The notes beneath the pieces are model-generated. The model made no database searches, had not been told where the DNA came from, and saw nothing but the letters and a program-made list of their open reading frames with translations. A stretch of 64,000 bases of DNA from a bacterium (GTDB lineage: Bacteria; Bdellovibrionota_C; UBA2361; SZUA-149; JAEUWB01), in contig JAEUWB010000018.1 of NCBI GenBank assembly GCA_016786595.1, positions 1-64,000 on the forward strand. Reading direction: 5' to 3'. This document shows, in pieces, positions 36,737 to 46,300 of this stretch; positions within the stretch are counted from its first letter, which is position 1, and each line of letters starts with the position of its first letter. Made by a program: the position numbers and the translations under genes.

Positions 36737-37072
36737 ATGAATCAGCGTTTCGAGAGTGCCTGCAATGAACTTAAATCGATCAAACTGCCTGTTCATCTCA
36801 AGCACGCTTTAATACAAAACTCGCGTCTAGGTGTTAGTCAGGAGCGGAAACAGGGCTATTTCACTACTCGCAAATTGCTTCAACCCGCTTTTGCCTTAAC
36901 GGTCCTGGTGCTGGGCTTGGCACTATTGATTAATCCAAATTCTCAGATCTCACAGAATCAGAACACTCCTGCGGAGGACCTGGTTTCTTATCTCTCAGAT
37001 GATGTTACAGGGCTTTTTGATGACAACGAAGCCTTTGATGAAAGTCTTTTATTATTGGAGGATGTAATATGA
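36737..37072 (+). CDS. Single-pass membrane protein, candidate anti-sigma factor
   Basis: This 111-residue protein has a basic N-terminal half of about 55 residues, one hydrophobic helix (PAFALTVLVLGLALLINP) and an acidic C-terminal tail (DVTGLFDDNEAFDESLLLL). The topology, cytoplasmic basic domain then membrane then periplasmic tail, suits an anti-sigma factor. No zinc-finger anti-sigma motif is present. It starts 2 bp after the sigma gene, and its TGA overlaps the ATG of the next gene (ATGA). The function is inferred from position. Confidence 0.55.
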   Translation: MNQRFESACNELKSIKLPVHLKHALIQNSRLGVSQERKQGYFTTRKLLQPAFALTVLVLGLALLINPNSQISQNQNTPAEDLVSYLSDDVTGLFDDNEAFDESLLLLEDVI

Positions 37073-37638
37073 AAACAAACTGGATGACGAAGAATGTGTT
37101 AAAGCTAATGCCATTAGTTGTATTTTGTGCAACTACACAGCCGACGAATTTGTTTGCGCAGGTATCGCCTCAACAAACGACCGTCCCGGAGCACAAACAA
37201 GCGGGAAATGTTGGTAGATTTGGACCGAAGCAGGGTGGATTTCAGGGGAAAATGGGGAATCTAACTGAAGAGCAGCGCAAAAAAATACAAGAATTGCGTA
37301 AGAGTGCTGGAATTGAAGAGAAATCAAAGTTACTTCAGGAACAACGTAAAGCCTTGAGAGAAATGCTGACCGATAGAAATGTGGCTGAAGCAACTGTGAT
37401 CTCACAGGGCGATAAAGTCAACCAACTGCTCGCAGAAGTTAATACAGCTCGCTTGAAAATGATGCTTGCAACCCGCGGTATTTTAACTGACGAGCAACTT
37501 AAGAATTTCCATGAAGGAATGGAGCGACTAGGACAAAATCGCAAAGAGAACTTTAAGCATCGTCGAGAAGAATTTAAAAAGCGCTTTACTGCGCAGGGCG
37601 CTTCGGGGGATCGTCCGGGAGCTGAGCCGCGAAACTGA
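37069..37638 (+). CDS. Periplasmic Spy/CpxP/CnrX-like (LTxxQ) sensor protein
   Basis: This 189-residue exported protein has a signal peptide (LMPLVVFCATTQPTNLFAQ) and a long helical hairpin. Two LTxxQ-type motifs are visible, LTEEQRKKIQELRKSAG and LTDEQLKNFHEGMERLG. Between them lies a Lys/Glu-rich helix (LLQEQRKALREMLTDRN). This is the layout of Spy, CpxP and the metal sensor CnrX/ZraP group. Co-translated with an ECF sigma and a one-TM protein, it probably senses periplasmic metal or misfolding and relays it to the sigma factor. The C-terminal tail is short and charged. Confidence 0.75.
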   Translation: MKTNWMTKNVLKLMPLVVFCATTQPTNLFAQVSPQQTTVPEHKQAGNVGRFGPKQGGFQGKMGNLTEEQRKKIQELRKSAGIEEKSKLLQEQRKALREMLTDRNVAEATVISQGDKVNQLLAEVNTARLKMMLATRGILTDEQLKNFHEGMERLGQNRKENFKHRREEFKKRFTAQGASGDRPGAEPRN

Positions 37639-37742
37639 CTTAATAGTAACGGTAACCTAGCGTGTTATGCGTTGCAGTCTAGCTATCAAAGAATTGTTAG
37701 ATGTAGAACCTAGGAAGATGCTCTAGATCTCGAGGATTAATG

Positions 37743-37780
37743 ATTGGCCCTAAACGGAGAGGTTTGGGGCCAATTATTTC
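37743..37780 (+). terminator. Strong hairpin, probable terminator of the sigma/Spy cassette
   Basis: ATTGGCCCTAAAC (37743-37755) pairs with GTTTGGGGCCAAT (37762-37774) over thirteen pairs, including one G-U, around a 6-nt loop. It is followed by TATTTC, a weak T-tract. It lies 105 bp downstream of the LTxxQ gene, in a 346-bp gap that otherwise holds only the next inverted repeat. Confidence 0.65.
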
Positions 37781-37836
37781 AAGTAGTTATCTGAGAATGC
37801 GTTTATTGGATTAAATTTCTACAATCTTGTCATATC

Positions 37837-37878
37837 TTTCTTGCATACACGGACAATGTATTTCTTGTATGCAAGAAA
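37837..37878. promoter_or_regulatory. 13-bp perfect inverted repeat upstream of the response regulator
   Basis: TTTCTTGCATACA (37837-37849) and TGTATGCAAGAAA (37866-37878) are perfect reverse complements with a 16-nt spacer. The repeat sits about 107 bp before the response regulator start, where a promoter operator would be expected. It could also act as a hairpin in RNA. Confidence 0.55.
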
Positions 37879-37984
37879 TTTCAGTGAAAATACTGGATTT
37901 GTATTTTTTGTACATGTATAACTCCAGCGTCCGTTGGAGGCTATGCTTGTTTCCAACGAGGTTTAGTTCGCAAGAGGAGTTCCG

Positions 37985-38431
37985 ATGATGGCTAAACTTT
38001 CTCAGACGAATACAAATCCAAACTACGCCTTCCGCGAAGTGGCGCAATCTATTCTCGTTGTTGAAGACGATATTCTAGTAAATGAATTAATGGCCGATGT
38101 TGTCCGCACCCTCGGCTACCAGCCATTAACGGCTTATGATGCTGATTCTGCACTATCAATACTCGATGCGGCAAGGCATGAGCTCGTGTGCATTATTCTT
38201 GATTTTGAAATACCGGGAATGCACGCCGCAAATATTATCCGTTATGTTCGAGAACGCCGCAAAGATTTAAGGCTGATTCTTTCCAGCGGACACGAACAAG
38301 ATACCATCGAAGCCCAAGTCCCAATGTCGGAAATATCATGCTTTATTCCTAAACCATTTCATTTGAAACGGCTCGAGCAGGATATTTCTAATGTTTTAAA
38401 TACGGGTGGTGAATCGAAAGCTCGCGAGTGA
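37985..38431 (+). CDS. Receiver-domain-only response regulator
   Basis: This 148-residue protein is a single CheY-like receiver. ILVVEDDILVNELMADVV carries the acidic pair, the phosphoacceptor Asp is in CIILDFEIPGM, the Thr/Ser position is in LILSSGHE, and the Lys is in FIPKPFHLKRL. There is no output domain, so it would act by protein contact or in a phosphorelay. No histidine kinase is adjacent. A GAGGAG ribosome binding site precedes the ATG. Confidence 0.85.
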   Translation: MMAKLSQTNTNPNYAFREVAQSILVVEDDILVNELMADVVRTLGYQPLTAYDADSALSILDAARHELVCIILDFEIPGMHAANIIRYVRERRKDLRLILSSGHEQDTIEAQVPMSEISCFIPKPFHLKRLEQDISNVLNTGGESKARE

Positions 38432-38432
38432 T

Positions 38433-39686
38433 CTAGCCTTGAGCGGCTTTAGGCAGCTCTTCTTTTTTCTTGACTAGAACCTTATCGACGCGAAAGCCAT
38501 CCATATCGATGACTTCTAGCACTAAATCCTTGGCTTCAACGACTTCGGTGACGCGCGGGACGTGACCAAGCTCTGACATCACATAGCCACCTACGGTCTG
38601 ATATCCTACATTGGATTCATCGCCGCGAAGGTCCACTTCGAAATAGTGAAAAAAGTCTTCCAGTGAGGTTGACCCAGGAACCAGAAAAGTCCCGTCAGCG
38701 CGTTCAACAATGCCCTCTTCGGTGGCACTATCAGCTACGAGTTCAAGGCCCAGGATTGCCGTTACGGCGTCATGTAATGATACTAAGCCGTCCAATCCAC
38801 CGTATTCGTCAATGACAATTCCGAAATGCTGATTTGAAGTGCGGAATTGTTTTAGTAAGTGCAAAATTGTTGTTGATCCTGGGATTAAAAGTGCAGGCTT
38901 GATTAAACTGCGCCAATCAATGTCGTGACCTTCGACAACTGGTTTCCATAAATCCTTAGCGCAAATGACTCCCTTGAGGTTGTCAATTGATCCTTCAAAA
39001 ACTGGAAAGTACGTGTGTCGTGTATCTGATACTTTCTGCAAAACTTCTTCAAAGTTATCATCATATTCAATCCACAAAATGTCTGTGCGTGGCGTCATGA
39101 TTGAGTCAACTCGTCTTTCAGAGAGTTGCTCGATTCTGGATGCAAGCATTTCTTGGTGTTCTTCGAGGAGTGATTCTTCGTCAGACTGTGCTTCTTCACT
39201 TGCTTCTGCGATAGCCATTTCAACTGGGGGTTTGACGCCGAAGATTTTAAGGATTTGTGCTGCGCACCAATTTAGAAACCCGAGTAGGGGGCGGGCCAAA
39301 TTACTGGCAAGCTTAACTACTTTAGAGAAAGTGCGCCCTAATGCTTCAGGGCTATTGAGGGCAAGCCCACGTGGGACGAGCTCTCCAATGATCGCGTAGG
39401 GGATTGCAATCAGGATGCTTAAGAAGAGTGCAGCAAAAAAAGAGTAAATGACGCCGGGGAAATAAATCTTAAGCAGCGGCATGATTTTTAAGCCGCAATA
39501 CATACCTAGAATTAATGTTAGAATTATGCGGATAAATTGCAGGCTCGAGATTTGATTTTCCTGCTCAATTCGGTCCTTTGGATCATCTGAAATATTTTGC
39601 TCAAGCGCGACTTCAACCATGCGCACGAATAGGCGCAGAATGAAAAGCGACAGTATGACAACGGAGATTGAAAGCAGATCGTGCAT
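38433..39686 (-). CDS. CorC/HlyC-family transporter-associated protein (CNNM + CBS + CorC_HlyC)
   Basis: This 417-residue protein combines an N-terminal CNNM/DUF21 membrane domain of about four helices with a CBS pair and a C-terminal CorC_HlyC domain. The membrane part includes FFAALFLSILIAIPYAIIGE and LVPRGLALNSPEALG. The CBS pair contains RVDSIMTPRTDILWIEYDD and GIVIDEYGGLDGLVSLHD, and the C-terminal domain begins near GTFLVPGSTSLEDF. Relatives are linked to magnesium/cobalt efflux or sodium-coupled ion export. It converges with the response regulator, 1 bp apart. Confidence 0.88.
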   Translation of the reverse strand: MHDLLSISVVILSLFILRLFVRMVEVALEQNISDDPKDRIEQENQISSLQFIRIILTLILGMYCGLKIMPLLKIYFPGVIYSFFAALFLSILIAIPYAIIGELVPRGLALNSPEALGRTFSKVVKLASNLARPLLGFLNWCAAQILKIFGVKPPVEMAIAEASEEAQSDEESLLEEHQEMLASRIEQLSERRVDSIMTPRTDILWIEYDDNFEEVLQKVSDTRHTYFPVFEGSIDNLKGVICAKDLWKPVVEGHDIDWRSLIKPALLIPGSTTILHLLKQFRTSNQHFGIVIDEYGGLDGLVSLHDAVTAILGLELVADSATEEGIVERADGTFLVPGSTSLEDFFHYFEVDLRGDESNVGYQTVGGYVMSELGHVPRVTEVVEAKDLVLEVIDMDGFRVDKVLVKKKEELPKAAQG

Positions 39687-39839
39687 TTAGAAGGTGGCAA
39701 CGCCAAAGCTATATAATCCTATCGATGAGCATATAAAGTCAAACAGAAGTTTATTATATGAATAAATTCGGTGAGTTATGGAATTCCATGAATAGCCGCT
39801 AAGCGCTTTTCTGTTTGCCTCTGAAAGCTGGGATGAAGA

Positions 39840-39915
39840 GGTACGGGGTTACTTTGGGATGAAGGTACGGGGTTACTTTGTGGGGAGGACGCAGTCAAGG
39901 TACGGGGTTACTTTG
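39840..39915. repeat. Three copies of the 17-nt repeat GGTACGGGGTTACTTTG
   Basis: Exact copies lie at 39840-39856, 39864-39880 and 39899-39915. The spacing differs (24 and 35 nt start to start). The last copy abuts the stop codon of the Smr gene. The surrounding bases (GGATGAA) are shared by the first two copies. No transposase gene is present next to them, so they look like a REP-type or mobile-element remnant. Confidence 0.75.
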
Positions 39916-40179
39916 CTAGAGATAGACAAGCGTTGTCCCGGCGTTGTGATCAAGTAGGCGAAAACTGCTAATGACCCTAGATTTTCTCAAATATTGATGG
40001 ATTCCCTCACGGACCTTACCTGTTCCAATCCCGTGAATCACTTCAATTTGTGCTACATCTTCATCGAGTATTGCCCGATTAAGGGTTTCTTCGAAGGAGT
40101 CAACTGCGTCTCGCACGGTCATTCCATGCAGGTCAATTTTCACAATACGCTTACGTTGAGGGATCGGTCGCTTTTTCAT
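39916..40179 (-). CDS. Stand-alone Smr domain protein
   Basis: This 87-residue protein starts at the ATG at 40179, with a basic N-terminus (MKKRPIPQRKRIVK) and the Smr signature IDLHGMTVRDAVDSFEE. IEVIHGIGTGKVREGI and the end GTTLVYL follow. Smr domains have endonuclease or RNA-binding roles and form the C-terminus of MutS2. Here the domain is alone. A TTG at 40203 lies inside an inverted repeat and is less likely as start. The 3' end abuts a repeat array. Confidence 0.85.
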   Translation of the reverse strand: MKKRPIPQRKRIVKIDLHGMTVRDAVDSFEETLNRAILDEDVAQIEVIHGIGTGKVREGIHQYLRKSRVISSFRLLDHNAGTTLVYL

Positions 40180-40188
40180 CTGTTTAAT

Positions 40189-40245
40189 TATACCAGTTTG
40201 CAAAAAGATTTTGGATCAAACACAGGGTTTTTGCAAACTGGTATA
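40189..40245. promoter_or_regulatory. 18-bp perfect inverted repeat between smr and the thiolase gene
   Basis: TATACCAGTTTGCAAAAA (40189-40206) and TTTTTGCAAACTGGTATA (40228-40245) are perfect reverse complements with a 21-nt spacer. The repeat begins 10 bp upstream of the Smr start codon. Length and perfection suggest an operator pair or a small non-autonomous element with terminal inverted repeats. Confidence 0.6.
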
Positions 40246-40277
40246 TAAGTTATGTCGGAGACACAACCAGCCAATAA

Positions 40278-40391
40278 ATAGCGTTTCCCCCTTTAAAAAC
40301 AAGCCCATGCAAAGCTTGTGCATGCAGAGGGAATGTTTTTATGACTCAGCTGTGTTTGCTACATCATCAAAATATTTATGGGAAACGCTAT
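40278..40391. repeat. 114-bp structured element with 12-bp terminal inverted repeats
   Basis: ATAGCGTTTCCC (40278-40289) and GGGAAACGCTAT (40380-40391) are perfect reverse complements. Inside are nested partial stems: AAAAACA/TGTTTTT (about 40294-40340) and ACAAGC/GCTTGT around CATGCA. The element lies in the gap before the thiolase start at 40447. It could be a miniature mobile element or a structured RNA/5'-UTR. No gene is seen in it. Confidence 0.55.
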
Positions 40392-40446
40392 AAGCTACTT
40401 TTTACAATGCAACTCTTAGAGTTACAGTGTATGAAAATGGAATCCT

Positions 40447-41688
40447 ATGAATAAAAAAATTGCAATTATCGGCGGTATTCGCACACCTTTTGTCAGAGCT
40501 GGCGCAGAATTTCGTAATTTAACATTAAAAGACCTTGGGGCTGCAGTGGTGAAAGGCACAATCGAGCGGTTGAATCTCGATCCAGCAAAGATCGACGAGC
40601 TCATTATGGGCACTGTTTTACTCGATCCACGAATTCCCAATTGGTCACGTGAAATCCTCTTTGCTGCAGGACTACCCAAGACCGTTTATGCCTACGCAGT
40701 TTCAAATAATTGCATTTCGGGATTAGTGGCAATTGCTGCAGGCTTTGATCGTTTGGGTTCGGGGCGAGCGAATTTAATTTTAGCTGGCGGAACCGAATCA
40801 ATGTCCAATCCAGCAGTTTTATTTTCTCCACAAGCGAGTTCAATTTTTCTAAACCTGGCGCGCACAAAAACCCTTGGTCAGAAACTTAGCCAGGTTTTAA
40901 AACTTCGTCCGAAGCACTTTGCTCCACATCCTCCGGGGATTACTGAACCCTCAACCGGATTGACGATGGGACAGCACATGGAGCTTACAGCTCAGAAACT
41001 TGCTATTGCTAGACAAATTCAAGATGAAATTGCCTTGCGAAGTCATCAAAATGCCGCACGTGCCTGGGCAGAAGGTATTCATCAGCATCTGACCATGACC
41101 GTTCAGGGCGTCACCAGTGACACGATTGTGCGTAAAGATACTTCGCTCGAAAAACTTGCAAAACTTCAGCCAGTTTTTGACCGCAAGGGTTCGGGAACAC
41201 TGACAGCTGGTAATTCCAGTGCGCTCACGGATGGGGCTTCCTGCGTTGCGCTTGCTAGCGCTGAAGCTGCCTCGAAGCTTAATCAAGACGTCCTAGCCTG
41301 GATTAGTGACTATGAATTCAGCGCAATCGATGCTAGCGACGGTTTATTGATGGCTCCAGCAGTTGCCGTGCCGCGATTACTTAGCCGACATAATCTTAAG
41401 CTTGAGGATTTTGACTTGATTGAAATTCATGAAGCTTTTGGTGCGCAAGTTGCAGCCAACGTTTGGGCCTGGGAGAACGGCTGGAAAGAGCCAGCTTGTG
41501 GCAAGATTGATTGGCAAAAGGTTAACACCCTCGGCGGGTCAATTGCCCTCGGCCATCCATTTGCTGCAACGGGGGGCCGTATTGCGGTTGCACTTGCGCA
41601 CGAACTCAAGCGTAAAAATCTCAAACGGGGCTTGATTAGCATTTGTGCGGCCGGAGCGATGGCCGGGGCTATGATTTTAGAGAGATGA
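40447..41688 (+). CDS. Acetyl-CoA acyltransferase (FadI-like thiolase)
   Basis: This 413-residue thiolase condenses or cleaves acyl-CoA. It starts KIAIIGGIRTPFVRAGA, has the acylated Cys89 in AVSNNCISGLVAI, then LIEIHEAFGAQVAAN with the catalytic His, and the second Cys in SICAAGAMAGAMILE. Segments such as PNWSREILFAAGLP and TLGGSIALGHPFAATGGR match FadI, the beta subunit of the trifunctional complex. No FadJ/FadB partner is adjacent. The next gene overlaps its stop (ATGA). Confidence 0.85.
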   Translation: MNKKIAIIGGIRTPFVRAGAEFRNLTLKDLGAAVVKGTIERLNLDPAKIDELIMGTVLLDPRIPNWSREILFAAGLPKTVYAYAVSNNCISGLVAIAAGFDRLGSGRANLILAGGTESMSNPAVLFSPQASSIFLNLARTKTLGQKLSQVLKLRPKHFAPHPPGITEPSTGLTMGQHMELTAQKLAIARQIQDEIALRSHQNAARAWAEGIHQHLTMTVQGVTSDTIVRKDTSLEKLAKLQPVFDRKGSGTLTAGNSSALTDGASCVALASAEAASKLNQDVLAWISDYEFSAIDASDGLLMAPAVAVPRLLSRHNLKLEDFDLIEIHEAFGAQVAANVWAWENGWKEPACGKIDWQKVNTLGGSIALGHPFAATGGRIAVALAHELKRKNLKRGLISICAAGAMAGAMILER

Positions 41689-42275
41689 TTCCAATTTTTG
41701 TTGATCAATCGGGCGGAGATAAACTGGCGACTTTCGATCTGCCTTTTTATGGATTTGAACGTGATTGGAACGATCTCAAGAGTAATTGCCCGTATACTTA
41801 TAATATCGCTTTGGATCTTAAAGCTGAAACCCCGTCACTATGTATAGCGCTCAACGACAAAACTTATACAACAGCTTCTGCTAGGGAAAGTAAGTATTGC
41901 GAGGATCTCTGGAAGGGTAATGTGCTTGAGCTATTTATTGCTAATCAGGGTAGCCCAGCCTACGAAGAAATTCATCTTGCCCCTGATGGAGCCTGGTGGG
42001 CACAAGCATTTAGTGATTATCGCCAACGTGCCGATAACGATCGAAGCCTTACTAACCCTGGTGTAGTAACAGTAGAAATCTGGACACAGGTTATTTTAAT
42101 GGCAATTCCGCTTCGTGTTTTAAAAACAAATTTTTCAGACTTAGATCGACTCTTAATCAATGTGACGTGCATGAGCGACGGGAAATACTTTTCAGCAGCA
42201 AGCTTTCGCTGTGACCCCCCAGACTTTCACCGTCGAGAAAATCTGGAGGCGCCAAAAATTATTAGACTTAGCTAG
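41685..42275 (+). CDS. CBM9-like/DOMON-like domain protein
   Basis: This protein has 196 residues from the ATG at 41685, which overlaps the thiolase TGA. The beta-sandwich pattern resembles carbohydrate-binding family 9-like proteins, with LDLKAETPSLCIALNDKTY, GNVLELFIANQ, YEEIHLAPDGAWWAQAF and MAIPLRVLKT. No signal peptide is seen, so it is probably cytoplasmic. Coupled translation with a thiolase is unusual and gives no obvious substrate. The family assignment is moderate and the function unknown. Confidence 0.6.
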   Translation: MIPIFVDQSGGDKLATFDLPFYGFERDWNDLKSNCPYTYNIALDLKAETPSLCIALNDKTYTTASARESKYCEDLWKGNVLELFIANQGSPAYEEIHLAPDGAWWAQAFSDYRQRADNDRSLTNPGVVTVEIWTQVILMAIPLRVLKTNFSDLDRLLINVTCMSDGKYFSAASFRCDPPDFHRRENLEAPKIIRLS

Positions 42276-42277
42276 GC

Positions 42278-43195
42278 TTAAGTAGCAAAGCTCTGTAATG
42301 CTTTAATCCGTTCTTCGATTGGTGGGTGTGTCATAAATAACGCGCCAATTCCTCGGCTACGTCCCCCAGAGATTTTGTAGACGGCCAGAGCATCAGCTTG
42401 GGTCGCTGGTAGTGCTCTACGGCCGGAAAGCGAACCGAGAGCTTCAAGGGCGGAGATCATTTTCTCACGTCCAGCGTATTGACCTGCGCCGCGGTCTGCA
42501 CGAAATTCGCGCTGACGTGAGAAGTAGCAGACAACCATCATTCCTAAAAACCCGAAGAGCAGTGAGAAAACTTCGACAAGGATAAATTGTAACCAGGGAG
42601 AATGGCTAGCTTCGCCATCATCGGAATTTCGATTTTGAATCGCTTGACTGACCACGAATGCAAGAATGCGCGCAAAGAACATCACAAAAGCGTTAATCAC
42701 GCCTTGAATGAGGGCCATGGTTACCATGTCGCCATTTTTAATGTGTGCGATTTCATGTGCCATGACTGCTTCGATTTGGTTGCGATCCATCGTATTGAGT
42801 AATCCCTGGGACACGGCCACGAGTGCCCGTGACTGAGAAGGCCCTGTCGCGAAGGCGTTGACTTCGGGGCTGTTATATACGCCGATTTCGGGAAGCTTTG
42901 GCAGTCCTGCAGACTGCGTTAAGCGGCGGATCATCTGCACGAGTTCGGAATATTGCCCAGGCTGATCGGGGTTAATAATCTTTACCCCATACATCATCTT
43001 GGCACTGAACTTGGAGAGTTGGAGCGAGATAAATGATCCAACCATGCCGTAGATTAAGCAAAAAACTGCTAGTGACTGGTAGTCAATACCACTACGTGTC
43101 ATCCATGGCTTAGCGCCAACTAATTCAAGAATAAGTTGGATAGTCAAGATGATCGCCAAGTTTGTTACTAAGAAAAATCCAATTCGCTTAAACAT
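42278..43195 (-). CDS. htpX: Membrane zinc metalloprotease HtpX
   Basis: HtpX is an inner-membrane M48 protease of membrane-protein quality control. The 305 residues have two N-terminal helices, the zinc motif HEIAH at 147-151 within AVMAHEIAHIKNGDMV, and two more helices after it. The third-ligand region follows (FSRQREFRADRGAGQYAG, with Glu/Asp). The end MTHPPIEERIKALQ is typical. It converges with the CBM9-like gene (2 bp apart) and is divergent from the large Rhs gene. Confidence 0.95.
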   Translation of the reverse strand: MFKRIGFFLVTNLAIILTIQLILELVGAKPWMTRSGIDYQSLAVFCLIYGMVGSFISLQLSKFSAKMMYGVKIINPDQPGQYSELVQMIRRLTQSAGLPKLPEIGVYNSPEVNAFATGPSQSRALVAVSQGLLNTMDRNQIEAVMAHEIAHIKNGDMVTMALIQGVINAFVMFFARILAFVVSQAIQNRNSDDGEASHSPWLQFILVEVFSLLFGFLGMMVVCYFSRQREFRADRGAGQYAGREKMISALEALGSLSGRRALPATQADALAVYKISGGRSRGIGALFMTHPPIEERIKALQSFAT

Positions 43196-43392
43196 AATTA
43201 ATACTAAAATTCCCCAATAGAATACTCGTGATACTGAATAATTGAAATACTAATAATCATTTAACGCACGGAGGGCAAATTTTTGATTATTTTTTCTAGG
43301 CGCAGGGACAATGCTGATGAATTATTCAATTATTAGGCATCTGACATAGAGTGATGGATATATTTTTATAGGTTTTATCTATTAGGTGTTGC

Positions 43393-46300
43393 ATGAAAAA
43401 AATCTGCTTACTTGCTCCGATCCTTGCACTGTTATTTTGTTTGGTATTCTGCATTGAAGAAATTCAAGCACAGCAGAGTTGCTTGAAGGGCACATTGCCC
43501 GGTGAATTTGAAGTTGATCACCTCGGTCAAGCCCACTACGACATTCCGATCGTTGTCCCGCCAGCAACAAATGGTATGCAGCCGCAATTGTCCTTTCATT
43601 ATTCAAGTATGGGCGGTGCAAGCCATCTTGGTATGGGTTGGCAATTATCGGGACTGTCAGCAATTACACGCTGCAATGCGAACCGCCATCAAGATGGATA
43701 CATTGGTTCAGTTCATTTTGATGTTCAAGATCGTTTTTGTCTCGACGGACAAAAACTACAATTGATGACTGGCATTTATGGGCTTCAAGGGTCAACTTAC
43801 CGAACATCTGTTGATTCACAATCGTTAATCGTGGCCTACGATTTAGGTCAAGGTAATACTGGTCCAGAGCATTTCATGGTCTATACCAAAGATGGTTTAG
43901 TATACGAATACGGTGGAAATGCGATCGCGTCAAATGGAAGGATTCTCACGAATGGACTGAGCCCGGCCGAAGTGCGCGTCTGGGCACTTAGTCGAGTATA
44001 TGACAGGTCTGGAAACTTCATGAAATTTACGTATGGCGTTTCTGATGGAGATTATTTTCCAGCCTCGATCGAATATTCTGGTATCTGCGCAGTGCAAAGA
44101 AATTCTTCAGGATTACCCATAAACTGCATCGAAGAGCGACAGCCCTACAATCTCATAAGATTCCAACATGCATTAGGTCAGTCCGAAAGTCTTTGGGTTG
44201 GAGGTTCGTACATAAGAGTTAAGCAGCTACTTTCTAAGGTGTCGATTTTTGCACACGGTTCAGCGGTAGGGTCGTATAATTTATCTTATCAGTCTAGTCC
44301 GGGAATACAAACGGAACGCCCCAGACTCGACGCGATTAAACGCTGCGACCAGTCTGGAGTGTGTTTAAGTCCAACTCGGTTTATCTGGACCGATCCAGCT
44401 ACGGGGTCACAATCATACGATGCACGAAACGCCGGAGTCTGGGGGACTGGATTTGGAGGTAAGACAACAGTTACAAAAGATACTTTAGTGGGAGACTGGT
44501 CTCCGGATATAGGATCAGCTTTAGGCACAATAGCATTGATTCAAGGTGCGACTCCGATCCCGATTGCTCTACCCGGCTTCCGATCCAACGGCTTTTCTAT
44601 TTCTGCCAGCGTTGGTATTGGTCCGGTTTCTGTCAACTTTGCGTATAATCGATCTAAAGTGCTGCAAGACTTTCTCGCTGACTTTAATGGTGACGGCAAA
44701 ACTGACGCATTTCAAATTCATCCGACAGGTGGTGGAAGTGAAGTCTATGTATGGCTTTCAGATGGCACCCAGTTCGTTTCTCAAGGGATGTGGGGAATTG
44801 TTGACTCAATTGAAGATTTCCGACTGGGTGATTTTGATGGTGATGGCAAAACGGATATCATTAATTTTCTATACAGCAGCAATTCGACTCAGATCTTATA
44901 TTCAACCGGAAGCGGATTTAATACAGTATTTTCTTCTATCGCTGCGGGTAGTGCCGAAGATGTAATTATTGCTGACGTAAACGGGGATGCTCGTTCAGAC
45001 GTTATTGAATTCGAGAAGAAAAAAGAGTTTGGTAACTACAATCCAAATAAAACTAAGCCAAAAGTGTGGTTATCTAAAGATGTCGGTTTTAACACGACTG
45101 TAATCGATTTTTCATCAGCGTACAATTTCCCCAGAGTAGATCAGATACATCTCGGGGATATCAATGGAGATGGTTTATCCGACGTTGTTACTGCCGATCC
45201 CGGCAATGCGTTTAATACTCCAGAGATTAAGGTCTACCTCTCTAATGGCGCTCAATTCAGCGAAATCCAGACGATTTACCCAGGTTTACATAATTCCGAT
45301 CTGAATAAAAAAACCGTTACAACATTAGCTGATGTAAACGGAGATCGGCTTGCAGATTTATTAATATTCGATCCCGATATGGATACTTTAGGTAATATTC
45401 ATAATTCCCCATTAGATGTATTTTTGTCTACAGGAAGTATTGCCAATGCCCCATATGCCACAACGCTGGTGCGAGATTCTTCGTTCGATGTTTCGGATAC
45501 GGGGTTCTTTTATCGCACGAACGTATTCACAAGGCCTGATTTCATCGGGCAGATTGCTGATATCAATGGTGACGGCAAATCTGATTTAGTTCGGTTTGTG
45601 CAAAATGCTACCAATGATGTGGAGGTCCAACTATCTAGCGCTAACGGATTTCTACCGCCAATTGTTTGGGCCAATGGGGTTGCTGGGCACGATGAGATCT
45701 TAATTGGAGATCCTGACGGTGATGGTAGATCGGATATCATTAGTTTTCATCAAGATACTAATAACTCTGCAGAAGTATGGTTGTCAGATATGTTCCTATT
45801 CCCTGACCGTATCGCCTCAATTTTTGACGGCCATGGAAAGCGCATCGACATTAGCTACAAGCCGATCTCAGATGATTCAATTTATACAGGTGATACGCCG
45901 CTTACGTCATTCGATGTGTTAACTAGACATCAACGTGGAGCTTTTTATGTAGTCGAGTCAATTGGCCGCTCTAATGGCAATGATGGAATGTATAGTGAGA
46001 CACATGCATATCGTGGTTCCAAGGCACATTTGAGCTATGGCTTACTTGGATTCGAAGAAATCACCACAAGCGACCCGCAGCGCCAGTTTAGCCGAATTGC
46101 GAAATATAATCAGCTTTATCCGCTGACAGGAACTACTGCCTCTGAAACTTTAAGAACTGCTAATTTAGTCAATGTGCTACAGGACGTTCATACTTGGAAA
46201 ACCCAATCGAATACTCTTAACCCGCAAGTTAAAAGAGTCTATCTCGAGAAAACTGTGCGTAACGAGCGCGAGCTTAATAGCGCCACTATCAGTAACGTCA

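Noticed and set aside
39840-39915. CRISPR array
   Set aside because: There are only three 17-nt copies, with unequal spacers of 7 and 18 nt and no cas genes, so this is not a CRISPR.
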